Assembly: GCA_023055425.1 (NCBI GenBank)
Contig: JALGPY010000015.1
Coordinates: 2,044,001-2,108,000 of the forward strand
DNA: 64,000 nucleotides
Direction of reading: 5' to 3'
Origin: Linanthus parryae
Lineage: Eukaryota; Streptophyta; Magnoliopsida; Ericales; Polemoniaceae
Numbering within the stretch: position 1 is the first letter of the stretch; every line of letters starts with the position of its first letter. Position numbers and translations under genes: made by a program. The notes below the pieces were generated by a model, which saw nothing but the letters and a program-made list of their open reading frames with translations, had not been told where the DNA came from and made no database searches. Positions 10,970-22,771 of this stretch are shown here, one piece after another.

Positions 10970-13900
10970 TTCCGCTAATGAGTGGGTATTGGATTCAGGT
11001 GCAAAAGGACGCCTGAGCATGTGATTGAGGCACGTGCACGGATTATTGGGAATGACAAACGGGCAGTAGAAGGATGCACATGAAGATGAAGCTGGAGCTC
11101 ATCCTACATGACGTCTTATACGCTCATAGTGCACGCAAGAACTTGATTTCCGTTTCTAGACTTTCAGGATTTGGATTTTAGACTTGTTTTTGAGGGTGTT
11201 TTTGCCAAACTGTTTGTTGGCAACTCATGTTTTGGTACTGGTTATATTTCTCGTGGTTTATTTTATTTAGACATTGTTGGTTCTAGCATTGATGATGTTT
11301 ATGATTCTCGTTCATATATTACATCTTCTAGTGATGATGATGCCACTAGATGGCATGCTAGATTGGGACATATAGGACAGGATAGGATGAACAGGCTGGC
11401 CAAGGCAGGCCTACTTGGAGATATGCCCAAGATATCATTACCTGTATGTGAGTCTTGTCTTGCAGGAAAAGCTAAACGCAAACCGTTCGGTAAAGCAGTA
11501 AGGGCTACTGAGCCTTTACAACTTATTCATTCTGATGTTTGCGGTCCATTGAATGTTAGAGCTAGACATGGTGCTCGCTATTTCATCACATTCATAGATG
11601 ATCACACTCGTTTTGGTTATGTGTATTTGATGGCACATAAATCTGAAGCGCTAGGGTGCTTCAGAAAATTTCTACAAGAGGTAGAGAACCAACTGGACAA
11701 AAGAGTTAAGGCTCTTAGGACAGATCGAGGGCGTGAATATCTATCTGAGCAATTTAAAGAGCTCTGTGAGACTAAAGGAATAGTGAGGCAGTTGACTATT
11801 CCCTTCACACCGCAGCAAAATGGTGTAGCGGAAAGAAGGAATAGAACACTGTTAGAGATGGTTCGTAGTATGATGGCAAATGCGAATCTGCCAATCTCCT
11901 ATTGGGGAGATGCATTGATGACTGCCACATACATACTTAACCGTGTGCCCACCAAGTCTGTAGCCACAACCCCTTACGAGATGTGGACCAAAAGGCAACC
12001 CGAATTGGGTCACCTTAGGCCATGGGGGTCGGCCGCCTATGTACGTAACGTCTCCCATGTCCATGGGAAATTGGGTGCCAGAGGAAAGAAGTGCATCTTC
12101 ATATGGTACTCTGAGCACTCTAAGGGTTACGTATTCATAGCGCAACAGCCGGATGGTAGTCTAACAGAGATGGAATCGCGAGAAGTAGAATTTCTCGAGA
12201 GAGATTTTCCTAGTCAGGGAGAAGCACGTGGAGATGGTATTCTCTACGAAGAGGAGGAACCACTGGATGACACTCAGTTCTCTACAGACCTACAGGGAAC
12301 AGTCCCTATGGATCTTCAGAACAGTGGGAGTGACTTGCCTAGTGAGCAGCCCATCATATATGATGATGACGCTGAAGAAGAACCCTCCTTGCGTAGGAGC
12401 GCTCGTGGGAGCATACCCCGTCGACGATTTGACATCGAAGGGGAGGCCATGATGGTCACCACGCAAGAAGATGATGAACCTAGGAAATTGTCTGAGGCTC
12501 TCTCATCCCCTGACAAGAAAGAATGGACGATTGCTTTACAAGAAGAACTAGAGTCAATGAAAACCAATCATGTTTGGGATTTAGTTGACTTACCTCCTGG
12601 ACGTAGGGCCATTGGAAACAAATGGGTTTTCAAGGTCAAAAGGAAGGCAGACGGAAGCGTTGAGAGGCATAAGGCTCGGCTAGTGGCGAAAGGCTACACC
12701 CAACAACAGGGTGTGGATTACGAGGAGACATTCTCACCGGTTGTGAGAATTGCCTCCATTCGCCTCATACTTGCAATAGTGGCTAGCATGGACTTGGAAC
12801 TACATCAAATGGATGTTAAGACTGCATTTCTCAATGGAGAACTAGATGAGGAGATCTATATGGCTCAACCGGAAGGTTTTGAGAAGAAAGGTCAAGAGCA
12901 CAAAGTGTGCAAACTGATTAAGTCCATATATGGACTGAAGCAGTCCTCAAGACAGTGGTATTTGAAGTTCCATCAAGACATTGTGGCATATGGCTTCACA
13001 ATGGTTGATGAGGACCACTGTGTGTATGTCAAAACGTCCCGGAAAGAAGTTCATGATACTGTCATTATATGTAGATGACATACTACTAGCCAGCAATGAT
13101 AAAGGAATGCTCGGAACTACCAAAGGGTGGTTATCCTCTCGTTTTTCAATGAAGGATATTGGAGAAGCGAGTTACATCCTTGGGATAAAGATCCTAAGGA
13201 ACCGTTCTAAGAGGCTTCTTGGCTTGTCTCAAGAGACATACATCAAGAAGATACTTGAACGGTTCCAGATGATGGACTCTAAGCCATTCGAGACTCCCAT
13301 TGCACATGGCGAGAAACTCAGCCTTGAAATGTGTCCCAAGACCCAACACGAGAGAGACCAGATGGCCAGAATACCCTATGCAAGTGCTGTCGGAAGTTTA
13401 ATGTACGCAATGATGTGTACAAGGCCCGACATATGTCATGCTGTCGGTTTAGTTAGCAGATATCAGTCTGATCCCGGTGTTGGACACTGGAAGGCTGTTA
13501 AGAGGATTCTCCGATATCTCAAAGGTACTAAGGATTACGTGTTGAGCTATCGAGGCTCTGAGCTAAGGCTCATTGGCTACAGTGATGCTGACTGGGGTGG
13601 GGACCTAGACGCACGTAAATCGACCTCAGGCTACGTCTTCATGCTGGGTGGAGGAGCCATCACATGGCACAGTAGCAAGAAGACTTGCGCTGCCTTATCA
13701 ACCATGGAAGCTGAATACGTTGCCTGCTCCGCGGCAGCGCAGGAGAGTGTTTGGCTGAAGAGATTTCTGGTCAGCTTAGGAGCGGTTGACGAACCAAGAC
13801 CAGTAACGCTTCGTTGTGATAGTATGTCGGCCATAGCTTGTGCTAAAGATCCGAAATACCACAGCAAGGCCAAACATATTGAGATAAAGTACCACTTCAT

Positions 13901-14042
13901 TAGGGAAGTAGTAGCTAAAGGAGATATCACTCTAGAGCATATTCCTACGAATCAGATGTTAGCTGATCCGATGACCAAGCCTATTCTTAAGGCTACTTTT
14001 TTTGGTCATACTGGGAGTATAGGGTTAGGCAAATGGAACTAG
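10970..14042 (+). pseudogene. Copia-2 Pol (protease remnant, integrase, RT, RNase H), frameshifted
   Basis: The protease is reduced to ANEWVLDSGA at about 10977-11005, followed by several stops up to 11170. From 11171 an open frame of 635 residues carries the integrase. Its HHCC zinc finger includes RWHARLGHIG and CESCLAG. Its catalytic triad is visible as HSDVCGPL, TDRGREY and NGVAERRNRTLLE. This frame then enters the RT (KWVFKVKRKADG, QMDVKTAFLNGEL, SIYGLKQSSRQWY). A frameshift near 13030 moves the reading to the 12981-14042 frame, which has SLYVDDILLASND, the RNase H motifs (GYSDADWGGD, STMEAEYVA) and the terminal LADPMTKP block. Apart from the protease and this shift the domains look complete, which fits the young LTR age. 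Confidence 0.9.
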
Positions 14043-14598
14043 GTTTCAGACTGATTAGACGTTTTTGAGACATTGATTGATTGGATATTAGGAATGGATT
14101 TGTTATTTATGCTGCATGTTGTTTGATACGTGTATGATATGTTACATTTCCTGTACTAGCTTAGAGCATGTCACGCAGACACTAGGTTGGCTCACTCACA
14201 CGAGCAACCGCCTTCGCAATATCCTGGATATGTCTGGGTGTGGCGGAAGATGAGACAGAATCCCGATAAGCGCTGAAAGCCTGCGATATGATAAGAGGTG
14301 CCTATCATACGAGCATATGGCCTATGATAAGAGCTAGATGTCTATCCGTAGAGCTAGGAGCCTGTCAGACGGATTCAACTGTCGCATTGGAAATCAGTTC
14401 CAAGGTGAGGTTGGATATGGCCAATCGAACATGGTTATTACCCCGAATCATGTATAGTTTGGTGTACGGATCTCCCGAAATGCAGGTACTCTCACCGGTC
14501 ACACGCCACGGCCACACAATACTCTTTTTTAGATGATAGAAAGTTGGAGATTGATAGAGACTGGATAGATTGTGCAACCCCACTGTGCGAGTGGGAGA
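14043..14598 (+). other. Copia-2 3' untranslated region and polypurine tract
   Basis: 556 bp between the end of RNase H and the 3' LTR, without coding potential. Short phrases (CCTATCATAC, CCTATGATAA, CCTGTCAGAC) recur loosely around 14300-14370. The last bases, GCGAGTGGGAGA (14587-14598), form the polypurine tract that primes plus-strand synthesis. Confidence 0.75.
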
Positions 14599-15066
14599 TG
14601 TTAGCAATTGGTGCGCCCATGTGGGGTGCCCAATGCAATTATCATAACCTTATGGGGTTAGTTGCACTAATGCACAAACTAGAGGGGTTAGTAGCTAAGG
14701 CTCAAACCCTAGGGGTTTATGTGCAAACCTAGGAGAAGTTTTGCCTATATAAGGAGGCAGCCTCCTACATATTATAATGCTATTCCAGAGAATAAAGTTA
14801 CTCTGTATAGATTCATACTAGTTGTAGAGAACCCTAGTCTCTCTCCAACTTCATCCAAGGAGGTGGAACGTGGTGTGGAAATCAGTGTTCGTCCTCGAGA
14901 TTCACACTAGATTGGTGGGAGCAAGATCAAGGATGAGGCGCGTGAAAGCAAGCAACAACCGATCATCCGCTGCATTAAGGAGCTTAGGAAGACAAGGTAA
15001 ACACATGAATCTTCCGCTATAATTCATGTTGTAGATCTGTATGTGATAGATCCTTCCTGCCCTTCA
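14599..15066 (+). repeat. Copia-2 3' LTR
   Basis: 468 bp, the same length as the 5' LTR, with six substitutions by eye. It is followed by the second CACAC copy and then by the rest of the Copia-1 LTR. Confidence 0.95.
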
Positions 15067-15071
15067 CACAC

Positions 15072-15297
15072 CTATGTGTTGGATCATGATATCTCTAGAT
15101 CAATCCAACCCCATACTAGTCTATAGATGATTGTCCTGTTAATCATTATATTAGACTAGGGATATTTAAGATAAACAACACAATTGTAAATCTAAGGACT
15201 TCACTATATTAAATATCCAATAAATAATAAATGAATTTTTCTAGCCACAATTAAATTCATACTAAACTAGATTCCCTCTAGGGCATCTGTTCCTACA
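15072..15297 (-). repeat. Copia-1 3' LTR, remaining 226 bp
   Basis: This continues the LTR interrupted at 7870 and ends CATCTGTTCCTACA at 15297, matching 22123-22348 of the other LTR. The polypurine tract of Copia-1 (minus-strand AAGTGGGAGAC) lies directly beside it at 15298-15308. Confidence 0.92.
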
Positions 15298-15311
15298 GTC
15301 TCCCACTTGCA

Positions 15312-15851
15312 CTAGAGCCAATCTGGCGCATCACGTATGCCCATACTCCTAGTGTGCCCTTCATGCTTCCAGTGCGAAAGCGGCTTTGTAAGCGGGTCTG
15401 AAATATTCTCATCTGTAGGAATCTTGCATATCCGAAGGTCTCCTCTATCGATAATATCTCGAATCAGATGAAACTTCCTGAGCACGTGCTTGGATTTCAG
15501 GTGTGATCTGGGTTCCTTTGATTGCGCGATCGCCCCAGTTTTGTCACAGTAAAACTCAACTGGATCCACAATGCTAGGAACCACACAAATTTCAGAAACA
15601 AACTTTCTGATCCAAACAGCTTCCTTTGCTGCGCTATTTGCAGCAATGTACTCAGCCTCTGTTTTAGAATCAGCCATCGTCTCTTGCTTGGAACTCTTCC
15701 AGCTCACCGCTGCTCCATTCAGGCAAAACAAATATCCCGACTGTGAGCTAAAGTCATTTCTATTGGTTTGGAAGCTTGCATCAGTGTATCCCCTTACACG
15801 CAACTCTTCCTCACCGCCAAATATCAAGAAAGCATCCTTAGTTCTTCTCAA
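15312..15851 (-). CDS. Copia-1 RNase H domain (Pol C-terminal fragment)
   Basis: 179 residues open in one frame. The copia RNase H block is complete: GYTDASFQ with the first catalytic Asp, SGYLFCLNGAAVSWKSSKQ, TMADSKTEAEYIA with the Glu, and the terminal ISDPLTKPL motif before the stop. RNase H removes the RNA strand during cDNA synthesis. The frame does not connect to the upstream RT without a shift near 15860-16000, so this is a fragment of a broken Pol, not a separate gene. Confidence 0.85.
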   Translation of the reverse strand: MRRTKDAFLIFGGEEELRVRGYTDASFQTNRNDFSSQSGYLFCLNGAAVSWKSSKQETMADSKTEAEYIAANSAAKEAVWIRKFVSEICVVPSIVDPVEFYCDKTGAIAQSKEPRSHLKSKHVLRKFHLIRDIIDRGDLRICKIPTDENISDPLTKPLSHWKHEGHTRSMGIRDAPDWL

Positions 15852-16960
15852 GTACTTTAGGATGTTCTTGACTGCAACCCAGTGACTTTCACCTGGATTG
15901 GATTGTTATCTTCTTGTCATAATCAAGGCATATGAAACATCTGGTCTAGTACATAACATGGCGTACATGATAGATCCTATGGCCGAGGCATAGGGAATTC
16001 TACTCATGCGTTCCTTCTCAATCTCATTGGAAGGACAACCACTCTTGAAAGAGTGATTCCATGTGACATGGGCAAGAATCCCTTCTTGGAATCTTGCATG
16101 TTGAACCGCTTCAACACCTTGTCAATGTATGTACTTTGACTTAGGCCTAGCAGTCTCTTGGATCTATCTCTATAGATATTTATACCCAGTATATAGGCTG
16201 CTTCCCCCAAGTCCTTCAATGAGAAACACTTCCCTAGCCAATCTTTAACAAATTGCAGCATGGGAACGTCGTTTCCAATGAGTAGTATGTCATCCACATA
16301 CAAGACCATAAAAGCTACAGAGCTCCCACTAACCTTCTTTTATGCACAAGACTCATCTTCGTTTCTGATGAAGCCAAACTCTTTGACTACTTCATCAAAA
16401 CGTCGATTCCAACTCCTAGAAGCTTGCTTCAATCCATAAATGGATCGTTGCAGCTTACATACTTTGTTGGCTTGCTTTGGATCTTCAAAACCCGCTGGCT
16501 GTATCATATACACGTCCTCGAGGAGATTCCCATAAAGGAATGCTGTTTTGACATCCATTTGCCAAATCTCATAGTCATGGTATGCTGCAATCGCAAGTAG
16601 GATTCGGATGGATTTGGTCATAGCGACTGGTGAAAAGGTTTCATCATAGTAAATACCATGAATCTGTCTGAATCATTTAGCTACCAATCGGCCCTTATAG
16701 GTAATCACATTACCATCCATGTCGATCTTCTTCTTGAAGACCCACTTGCACCCTATGGGTCGCGCCCCTGCGGGTGGTTCCACCAAAGTCCATACTTTGT
16801 TGGTATACATGGATTCCATCTCGGATCTCATGGCTTCTAGCCACTTCTGAGAGTCTAGGCCTTTCATGGCCTCTTCATAGGTAGTAGGCTCATCATCTAT
16901 GAGCATCGTGTTACCGGAATCAGTCACGAGAAGTCCATGCCTCTCGGGTTCCTGGCGCAC
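15852..16960 (-). pseudogene. Copia-1 reverse transcriptase, broken into several frames
   Basis: On the minus strand the pieces run from 16960 down. First is MRQEPERHG with the EAMRSEMESMYTNKVWTLV block and GCKWVFKKK. A stop follows. Next comes QMDVKTAFLYGNLLEDVYM and SIYGLKQASRSWNRRF, then another stop (DESCA end near 16340). The catalytic VLYVDDILLIGND and GINIYRDRSKRLLGLSQ follow at 16004-16309, ending in a frameshift after SHGITLS. All RT motifs can be seen but at least four lesions separate them. Confidence 0.88.
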
Positions 16961-16999
16961 TCTACTAGATCTACGAAGCTCTTGTGTTACCTGAACAGG

Positions 17000-18511
17000 C
17001 TACTCCACAACAGTTTGTGGTTCCTGTTCATGTTCAATAATCGGTTCAGTGATTTTTGGTTCTTGAATCTCTTTAAGTTCTACAGTCCTCCCACTTGCTT
17101 CTTTAGAGACAAACTCTCTTTCTAGAAACACGCCGGTCCGAGCAACAAACACTTTGTTCTCGGTTGGACTGTAGAAGTAGTAACCCTTAGTTTCCTTAGG
17201 GTACCCAACAAAATTACACTTATCCGATTTTGGCCCTAGCTTGTCTGATTGTAAATGTTTTACATAGACACCGCAGCCCCAAATCCTCATGAACGATAGT
17301 GTGGGACGCCTCCCACTCCACATCTCATGTGGTGTCTTCATGACTGATTTAGATGGAACACGGTTAATGGTGAAAGCTGAACTTAATAGAGCGTGGCCCC
17401 AAAACGATAATGGAAGATCGGTTTGACACATCATAGATCGAACCATATCCAATAGGGTTCGATTCCTCCTCTCAGACACGCCATTCCATTGTGGTGTTCC
17501 GGGTGGAGTGAGGTGGGACACGATCCCACACTCTCTAAGATAGTCGTCAAACTCTTGGCTCAAGTATTCTCCTCCACGATCTGATCGTAGAGCCTTGATA
17601 ATTTTGCCAAGTTGCTTCTCTACTTCATTCTTGAATTCTTTGAACACTTCAAAGGATTCGGATTTGGCCCTCATGAGGTACACAAATCCTCTACTGTAGT
17701 CATCAGTAAATGTAATGAAGTAGACATAACCCCTGGAAGGCGTGGCAAATGGCCCACACACATCAGTATGTATGAGCGCCAATTGCTCACTAGTCCTCTC
17801 ACCTTTCTTATTGAAAGGGGACTTTGTCATTTTTCCCAATAAACAAGCCTCACATGTCTCATATGATTCAAAATCAAATGAGTCTAGTAGTCCATCCTTA
17901 TAGAGTCTAGATACACGTTTCTCGTTTATATGGCCTAAACGACAGTGCCATAAATAAGCAGGATTTAAATCATTTATTTTAATCCGCTTGGTATTAATGT
18001 TGTAGACAGGATTGCTTAGATCAAGGACATACAGTCCATTAAATAATTGCGCACTAAAATAGTGAATATTATTCAAATAAAAGGAACAACAATTGTTCTT
18101 TATTGAAATAATAAAACCTTCCTTGTCCAAACAATAAATAGAAATAATGTTTCTGCTCATAGAAGGCACAAAATAGCAATTATTTAATTTTAAAACTAAT
18201 CCTGAAGGCAGAGATAGCTCGCACACGCCTACGGCCAACGCAGCAACTTTTGCTCCATTCCCAACGCGCAGATCTATCTCCCCTTTAGCCAATCTTCTAC
18301 TTCTCTTTAGATCCTGCACATTTCGACAAATGTGAGATCCACATCCAGTATCTAATACCCATGATGTAGAGACAGTTAAATTGACATCTACAACAAAAAT
18401 ACCTGGCGGTGGTGGAATCACTATTCCAAGCCTCTTGTCCTCCATATATTTTTGGCAGTTCCTCCTCCAGTGTCCAGGCTGACTACAGTAGTGACATTCA
18501 CCTTTAGTCAC
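17000..18511 (-). CDS. Copia-1 zinc knuckle, protease and integrase (Pol fragment)
   Basis: 503 residues open in one frame. It opens with the Gag knuckle CHYCSQPGHWRRNC (residues 6-19). The aspartic protease follows with WVLDTGCGSHIC, where copia elements often have DSGAS or DTGC at the active site. The integrase has the HHCC finger (WHCRLGHIN ... CEACLLG) and the triad blocks HTDVCGPF, RSDRGGEY and NGVSERRNRTLLD. After these come the GIWGC-like end of the core (MRIWGCGVYVKHL) and an acidic C-terminal tail. It stops at 17000, before the RT. The upstream Gag lies in another frame (18537-19307), so an indel near 18520 separates them. Confidence 0.88.
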   Translation of the reverse strand: MTKGECHYCSQPGHWRRNCQKYMEDKRLGIVIPPPPGIFVVDVNLTVSTSWVLDTGCGSHICRNVQDLKRSRRLAKGEIDLRVGNGAKVAALAVGVCELSLPSGLVLKLNNCYFVPSMSRNIISIYCLDKEGFIISIKNNCCSFYLNNIHYFSAQLFNGLYVLDLSNPVYNINTKRIKINDLNPAYLWHCRLGHINEKRVSRLYKDGLLDSFDFESYETCEACLLGKMTKSPFNKKGERTSEQLALIHTDVCGPFATPSRGYVYFITFTDDYSRGFVYLMRAKSESFEVFKEFKNEVEKQLGKIIKALRSDRGGEYLSQEFDDYLRECGIVSHLTPPGTPQWNGVSERRNRTLLDMVRSMMCQTDLPLSFWGHALLSSAFTINRVPSKSVMKTPHEMWSGRRPTLSFMRIWGCGVYVKHLQSDKLGPKSDKCNFVGYPKETKGYYFYSPTENKVFVARTGVFLEREFVSKEASGRTVELKEIQEPKITEPIIEHEQEPQTVVE

Positions 18512-18536
18512 ACCTTTGGCAATGCCACCAACAGGC

Positions 18537-19307
18537 TTAAGGGCAGGTTCCTTGGACTTGGCAACTGCCCTTGAAGGATGAGGTAAACCTTTTGCCCTTT
18601 CCTTTATGCACCATCATAATGGCCTTGCCCTTACCCTTGTTGATGCTCTTTTCAGCTCTCCTCAATATATTGAGCAAATGTGGCAGTGGTTTCATGATCT
18701 CGTTCATGTTATAGTTCATGATGAACTGTCCATAACTCTCAGGCAACGATTGCAACACGAGATCGGTTGCCAACTCTTGGCCGAACGGGAACCCAAGTCG
18801 GGCGAGATTCTCCAAGTACCCGATCATACTGATTACATGGGGTCCCACCGGGTTCCCTTCTGCCAGATGACACTTGAACAGTGCCTTAGAGACCTCATAC
18901 CTCTCAACCCTTGCCTTCTCTTGGAAGAGCTGCTTCAGATGCTGGATCATATCGACAGCATTCATGTTTTCGTGTTGCTTCTGAAGCTGATAAGTCATGG
19001 TGCATAGCATAAGGAAGGCCGCATCATTAGCGTCATCGATACGCTTTTGATACGCCTTTAGGGCTGCAGGTGGTTGGTTCTCTGGACCTGCTGGAACATG
19101 CTCCTCTATTGCGTACAGTTTCTTCTCTTGCTTGAGAACGATTCTCAAGTTTCTGTACCAATCAAGGAAGTTGGTTCCAGAGATCTTGTCCTTCTCAAGG
19201 ACAGATCGTAGGGAATGTTGTGAACTCGATGAGTTGTTTTTCACTTGGAATTCTACAAAAGGAAAATACGCAAGTTTTAGTATTTGTGAATTTTTGACTA
19301 TATTCAA
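18537..19307 (-). pseudogene. Copia-1 Gag, 5' part, frameshifted and without an ATG
   Basis: The recognisable Gag starts at NNSSSSQHSLRSVLEKDK near 19245 and continues with GTNFLDWYRNLRIVLKQEKK, the wording of Angela-type Gag. It then runs through QLFQEKARVERYEVSKALF and LPESYGQFIMNYNMN to a Lys- and Gly-rich tail. No ATG is present at the expected start: the frame reads GTGAAA there and simply extends upstream. The frame is lost before the zinc knuckle, which lies in the next block. Its product would form the particle shell. Confidence 0.82.
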
Positions 19308-20905
19308 TAATGGCTAGTATATCAAATATAGCTCCCACTATTTTTCTACGGATTAATAACCCTCAAGATATTAATGCAGAAAATATCCTTATATTTTCTA
19401 GTGGGCCAAGATCCATGTTTCATCTTCTTATGAGCTTGCTTTGGCAAGTCACCCATAATTTGACTACTTTAGATAGGAACAATTCCAATTGCATCACTTA
19501 TGCAACTCTTGGTTCAATTGGGCAAATAACTTCTTATTTATCCATCCATATGGATAATCCCATTTGATTGACTCTAGGTTTCTTAATCACATTAATAGCC
19601 TAGTTGTGATCAACCTCTTATTTAAACAATTGCACATTACTAGCTTGTGCCATCGCATTCCATCATTATGAACCAAGTCCCCATGCTTTGGCACGCACTA
19701 ACTTGATAAATCATGATGATAATGAGTGTTTAAATAACGAGAAGGCAAGAACACAATATTTGAATTTTGAGGGATTTTAAATTCAATTTTAATTGTTTTT
19801 TTGATCAAAATCAACTAATCTATCTATTTGAGTTTGGGCACAACTCCAAATATAGATCCCGGTTGTCTAATTATCTTATTATCCTAATTGCATGCATCAT
19901 CCATACACCAACCACAAAATAATAAGACAATAAAATAAACAACCACAAAACATAAAAAAAACGTGATGTGGATATGGCCTTTTCTAGACTAAGATAATTC
20001 AAAGCCAATGGAATTAACTATGAACCTTAAAAGAAAACACATCTCCATGCGTCTTCATCTTTTGGTCCATCCTTCATAGTCATGTGGAATGCTCCATGCT
20101 CTATCTTTTGTGGATCCTTTTGGATTTGGGCTTCTTTTCTTCAATCTTGGCTAACAATCTACTTTATCCAGCACTAGCTAACAGCTATACTAGATAAAAT
20201 AAATCTCACAAGTTGAGAAAAAATGGCTCGCAGGCCATAAAATCCTAATTAATTATTACAATTAATTGATCAGCTCGCAGGCCGTAAACCAAACCACAAA
20301 AATTAAACATCCACATCAAACCACATCCTAAGGCCATATCCAATCACCATGCGATTTGCACATATACAGTTAAAATCAAATTTTAACGCGCTTGTTCTAT
20401 TTTAATTAATTTTAGGATATTCTAGGGTTAAAACGGTCCATAGGGCCCAACAATCTAATTGCCCGGGCCCAAAAGGAACCGTAAAGGCCTTGGGCCGGCC
20501 GGCCCCTAGCCCACGCGGCTAGGCTGCGGGCTAGGGCTGCCCCGACCCCTAGACTGAGCCTTGCTTGGGCGGCAAGCAAGGAGGGGCGGTCCCCTAGGGG
20601 GGCCGAACCTCCTTTGGGAGTTGTTTCCAAAACAACTCCCTTGCTTGGTGCCCAAGTTTGGTTGTTTCCTTGTATGGAAAGAACTCCTTCTTCCCCAAGG
20701 ATGCCCAAACCCTAGATCTAAGATCCTAAAATTTCTCAAACTCACTAATTCATGCATCCAATGCAAAAACAAGATCTTGTTATGATAGATTATTGACAAA
20801 TTTCATCACATGCTTGATTTGTCTTGTTTTACGCGATAAACAACAATTTTAAGGTGTAAAACTATCAAAACGTAACACATAAACCACGTTTATGCTCTAC
20901 GAACC
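19308..20905 (-). other. Copia-1 leader between primer site and gag
   Basis: This is 1.6 kb of AT-rich untranslated leader without recognisable coding sequence. The stretch 20440-20720 is GC-richer, with imperfect inverted GGCCGG and GGGGCGG words. It may contribute to RNA packaging, but nothing specific can be shown. Confidence 0.6.
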
Positions 20906-20918
20906 AGGCTCTGATACC
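20906..20918 (-). other. Copia-1 primer binding site (tRNA-iMet)
   Basis: On the minus strand TGGTATCAGAGCC begins one base after the 5' LTR and is complementary to the initiator-Met tRNA 3' end. Confidence 0.93.
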
Positions 20919-20919
20919 A

Positions 20920-22348
20920 CTGTAGGGTTTTGATTCATGGATGCGCAACGGAAACACAAACAATCTTAACCCATGCAAAACCCTCCAAGGATCACAAGTT
21001 AAAAGACATAACGATGGTAAAGGAAGAAATGAATAACACACCATAGGGTTCTCCTTTGATGACTTCAAACGCGGATTGTGTCACGTTCTCTATAGTTGAT
21101 CCACGCCTAGAGTTGAATACTAGATCTTCCAATCCTTGGTGCTAGCCCGGAAAGAGGAAGAGGAAGAAGAATCACGCAAAACGAGACAAAAACAAGGAGG
21201 TTCGGCCTCCTTGTCGCCGACGGGGACGGGCGGCGGCAAAGGGGGGCGGCGGCTCCTCTTTGCTTGCTTGCTCTCTCCTTTTTGTTCTCTCCCACTCAAG
21301 TTATGATCAATAAGGTCATAAGTGTGGGAAGGAAGGAAGGAGTGTCCTTTATATAGTCCAACAAATCCTTGCCAATTACCTAAAGGACCTATTCTAGTCC
21401 TACTAGAATTCAATTTAGTCCCTTCCTTGCAAATTAGTCCTTACTAGGTTTGCAAGGTATTGCAAAGTGATCCTTTAATTAATTAATCCAATTAATTAAT
21501 TCCCAAATCTAGTTCAACTCTATATAGCGTGTGACCCCATAGGTTCTATCTAGTTGGTAGCAACAATTTGCTAATATGGAGCGGTTTCTAGCAAAACATC
21601 CATTCTAGCCAACTAATAGAATAGTCATCTTGACAAACCTTGTACAAGTAATTGTCTCATCCCTTTGTCTCTATATCCGGATTGAACACGAGACATACAA
21701 GTCACACTCGTATATCCAATCCATATTTCTTGATCCATGGGAATAGCCTTATTCGTGCAAATAACATCAATATCCCATATTGATTTATTTGAGTCTGGCC
21801 AGACATTCTATAAGCACTATCCCTCGAGTGGCCTAGGATATTTGCTCCCGTTATGTGAGAGGGACAAATTATCTCTACGTCCACTACGATCTCTAAGCTT
21901 GCTTCTTATTGTATCCGGTACACGCCTTTATAGCTACCCAGTTACGGTGTAGCGTTTAACGCTACCAAAATCACAATAATCCACAACTAGAATATCTAGC
22001 GACTTCAAGTCTACGGATGACAATACCATTGCACTGCGAGAAGCACTTGTGACTTAACATAACGTGTATGTAGCCTTCTCGGAGATGGGTCAATCCATTG
22101 CGCCATTACCCTTAATGCACACCTATGTGTTGGATCATGATATCTCTATATCAATCCAACCCCATACTAGTCTATAGATGATTGTCATGTTAATCATTAT
22201 ATTGGACTAGGGATATTTAAGGTAAACAACACAATTGTAAATCTAAGGACTTCATTATATTAAATATCCAATAAATAATAAATGAATTTTTCTAGCCACA
22301 ATTAAATTCATACTAAACTAGATTGCCTCTAGGGCATCTATTCCAACA
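20920..22348 (-). repeat. Copia-1 5' LTR (1429 bp)
   Basis: Minus-strand TGTTGGAATAGATGCCC...CAAAACCCTACA. A TATA-like TATATAAA lies at about 21348-21355 (minus). The R/U5 side carries a GC-rich purine tract near 21150-21260. The same LTR family recurs as the split Copia-1 3' LTR, the split Copia-3 3' LTR, and the solo LTR at 29006-30398 (opposite orientation). Confidence 0.93.
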
Positions 22349-22353
22349 GAAGT

Positions 22354-22769
22354 ACTTCATGAAAAGTTGGTTAATGCTTTATAAATTGCCTCATAATCAT
22401 TTTACATGCTTGTTTGTTTATTTACTCAATATTTATTGCTAATTTTGGAAACTGTGGTGTTCCATTTCTGTTTTCTACACCACAGGTTTAGATGGGACTT
22501 TGGCATAGCGGGGAACGCGAATCATCACCATCTTGACTGCTAGAGCTTCCGTTTTAATAAATAGAACTTCCTTAAGTATCATTTTGTCTCATTAGAATGG
22601 TTACTGCCTGTTTTGAGGCAAAATAATTTAGGATCGTAATAAAGTATTGTTTTAAGAATTTTAATTGAGTTTGTTTGGTATCCCTTTTAAAAGTCCTTTT
22701 ATCCGGGTTCGTCTCGGGTACGGAGTGACTCCCCCAGACTTTCGGCTTGGTCATTTTGGTGGTGTTACA
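22354..22769 (+). repeat. Gypsy-1 5' LTR, 3' end only
   Basis: The segment ends GGTGGTGTTACA, directly before the primer site. It aligns with the end of the LARD LTRs: GTTTATTTACTCAATATTT here against GTTTACTTACTCAGTATTT near 53141, then a shared CAGGTTTAGA / CAGGTCTAAGA region. The left limit is unclear, because Copia-1 (TSD GAAGT) sits at the junction. The LTR start with ATACCCCG is not found upstream of 6668. Confidence 0.7.
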
Positions 22770-22771
22770 GG

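Larger units (their letters stand above)
7871..15066 (+). mobile_element. Copia-2: Ty1/copia element nested in the Copia-1 LTR
   Basis: A 7196-bp element with two 468-bp LTRs (7871-8338 and 14599-15066), a tRNA-iMet primer site, a long 1.7-kb leader, gag, pol and a polypurine tract. The 5-bp TSD CACAC lies at 7866-7870 and 15067-15071. The LTRs differ at 6 of 468 positions by eye (1.3%). At the commonly used plant LTR rate of about 1.3e-8 per site per year this suggests roughly half a million years. A frame change between gag and protease, protease damage, and a frameshift just before the RT YVDD motif have disabled it. Lineage within copia is not assigned. Confidence 0.95.
6668..22348 (-). 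mobile_element. Copia-1: Angela-like Ty1/copia element, interrupted by Copia-2
   Basis: A complete copia element in minus orientation. The 5' LTR is at 20920-22348. The 3' LTR is split into 6668-7870 and 15072-15297 by the nested Copia-2. Both LTRs total exactly 1429 bp and end TG...CA. A 5-bp TSD GAAGT lies at 6663-6667 and 22349-22353. On the minus strand the LTR begins TGTTGGAATAGATGCCC, the start I associate with the Angela lineage, and the 1.4-kb LTR length also fits. Order from the 5' LTR is primer site, gag, protease, integrase, RT, RNase H. In the first 350 bp the two LTRs differ at roughly 17 positions by eye, so it is clearly older than Copia-2. Frameshifts and stops make it non-autonomous. 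Confidence 0.92.
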
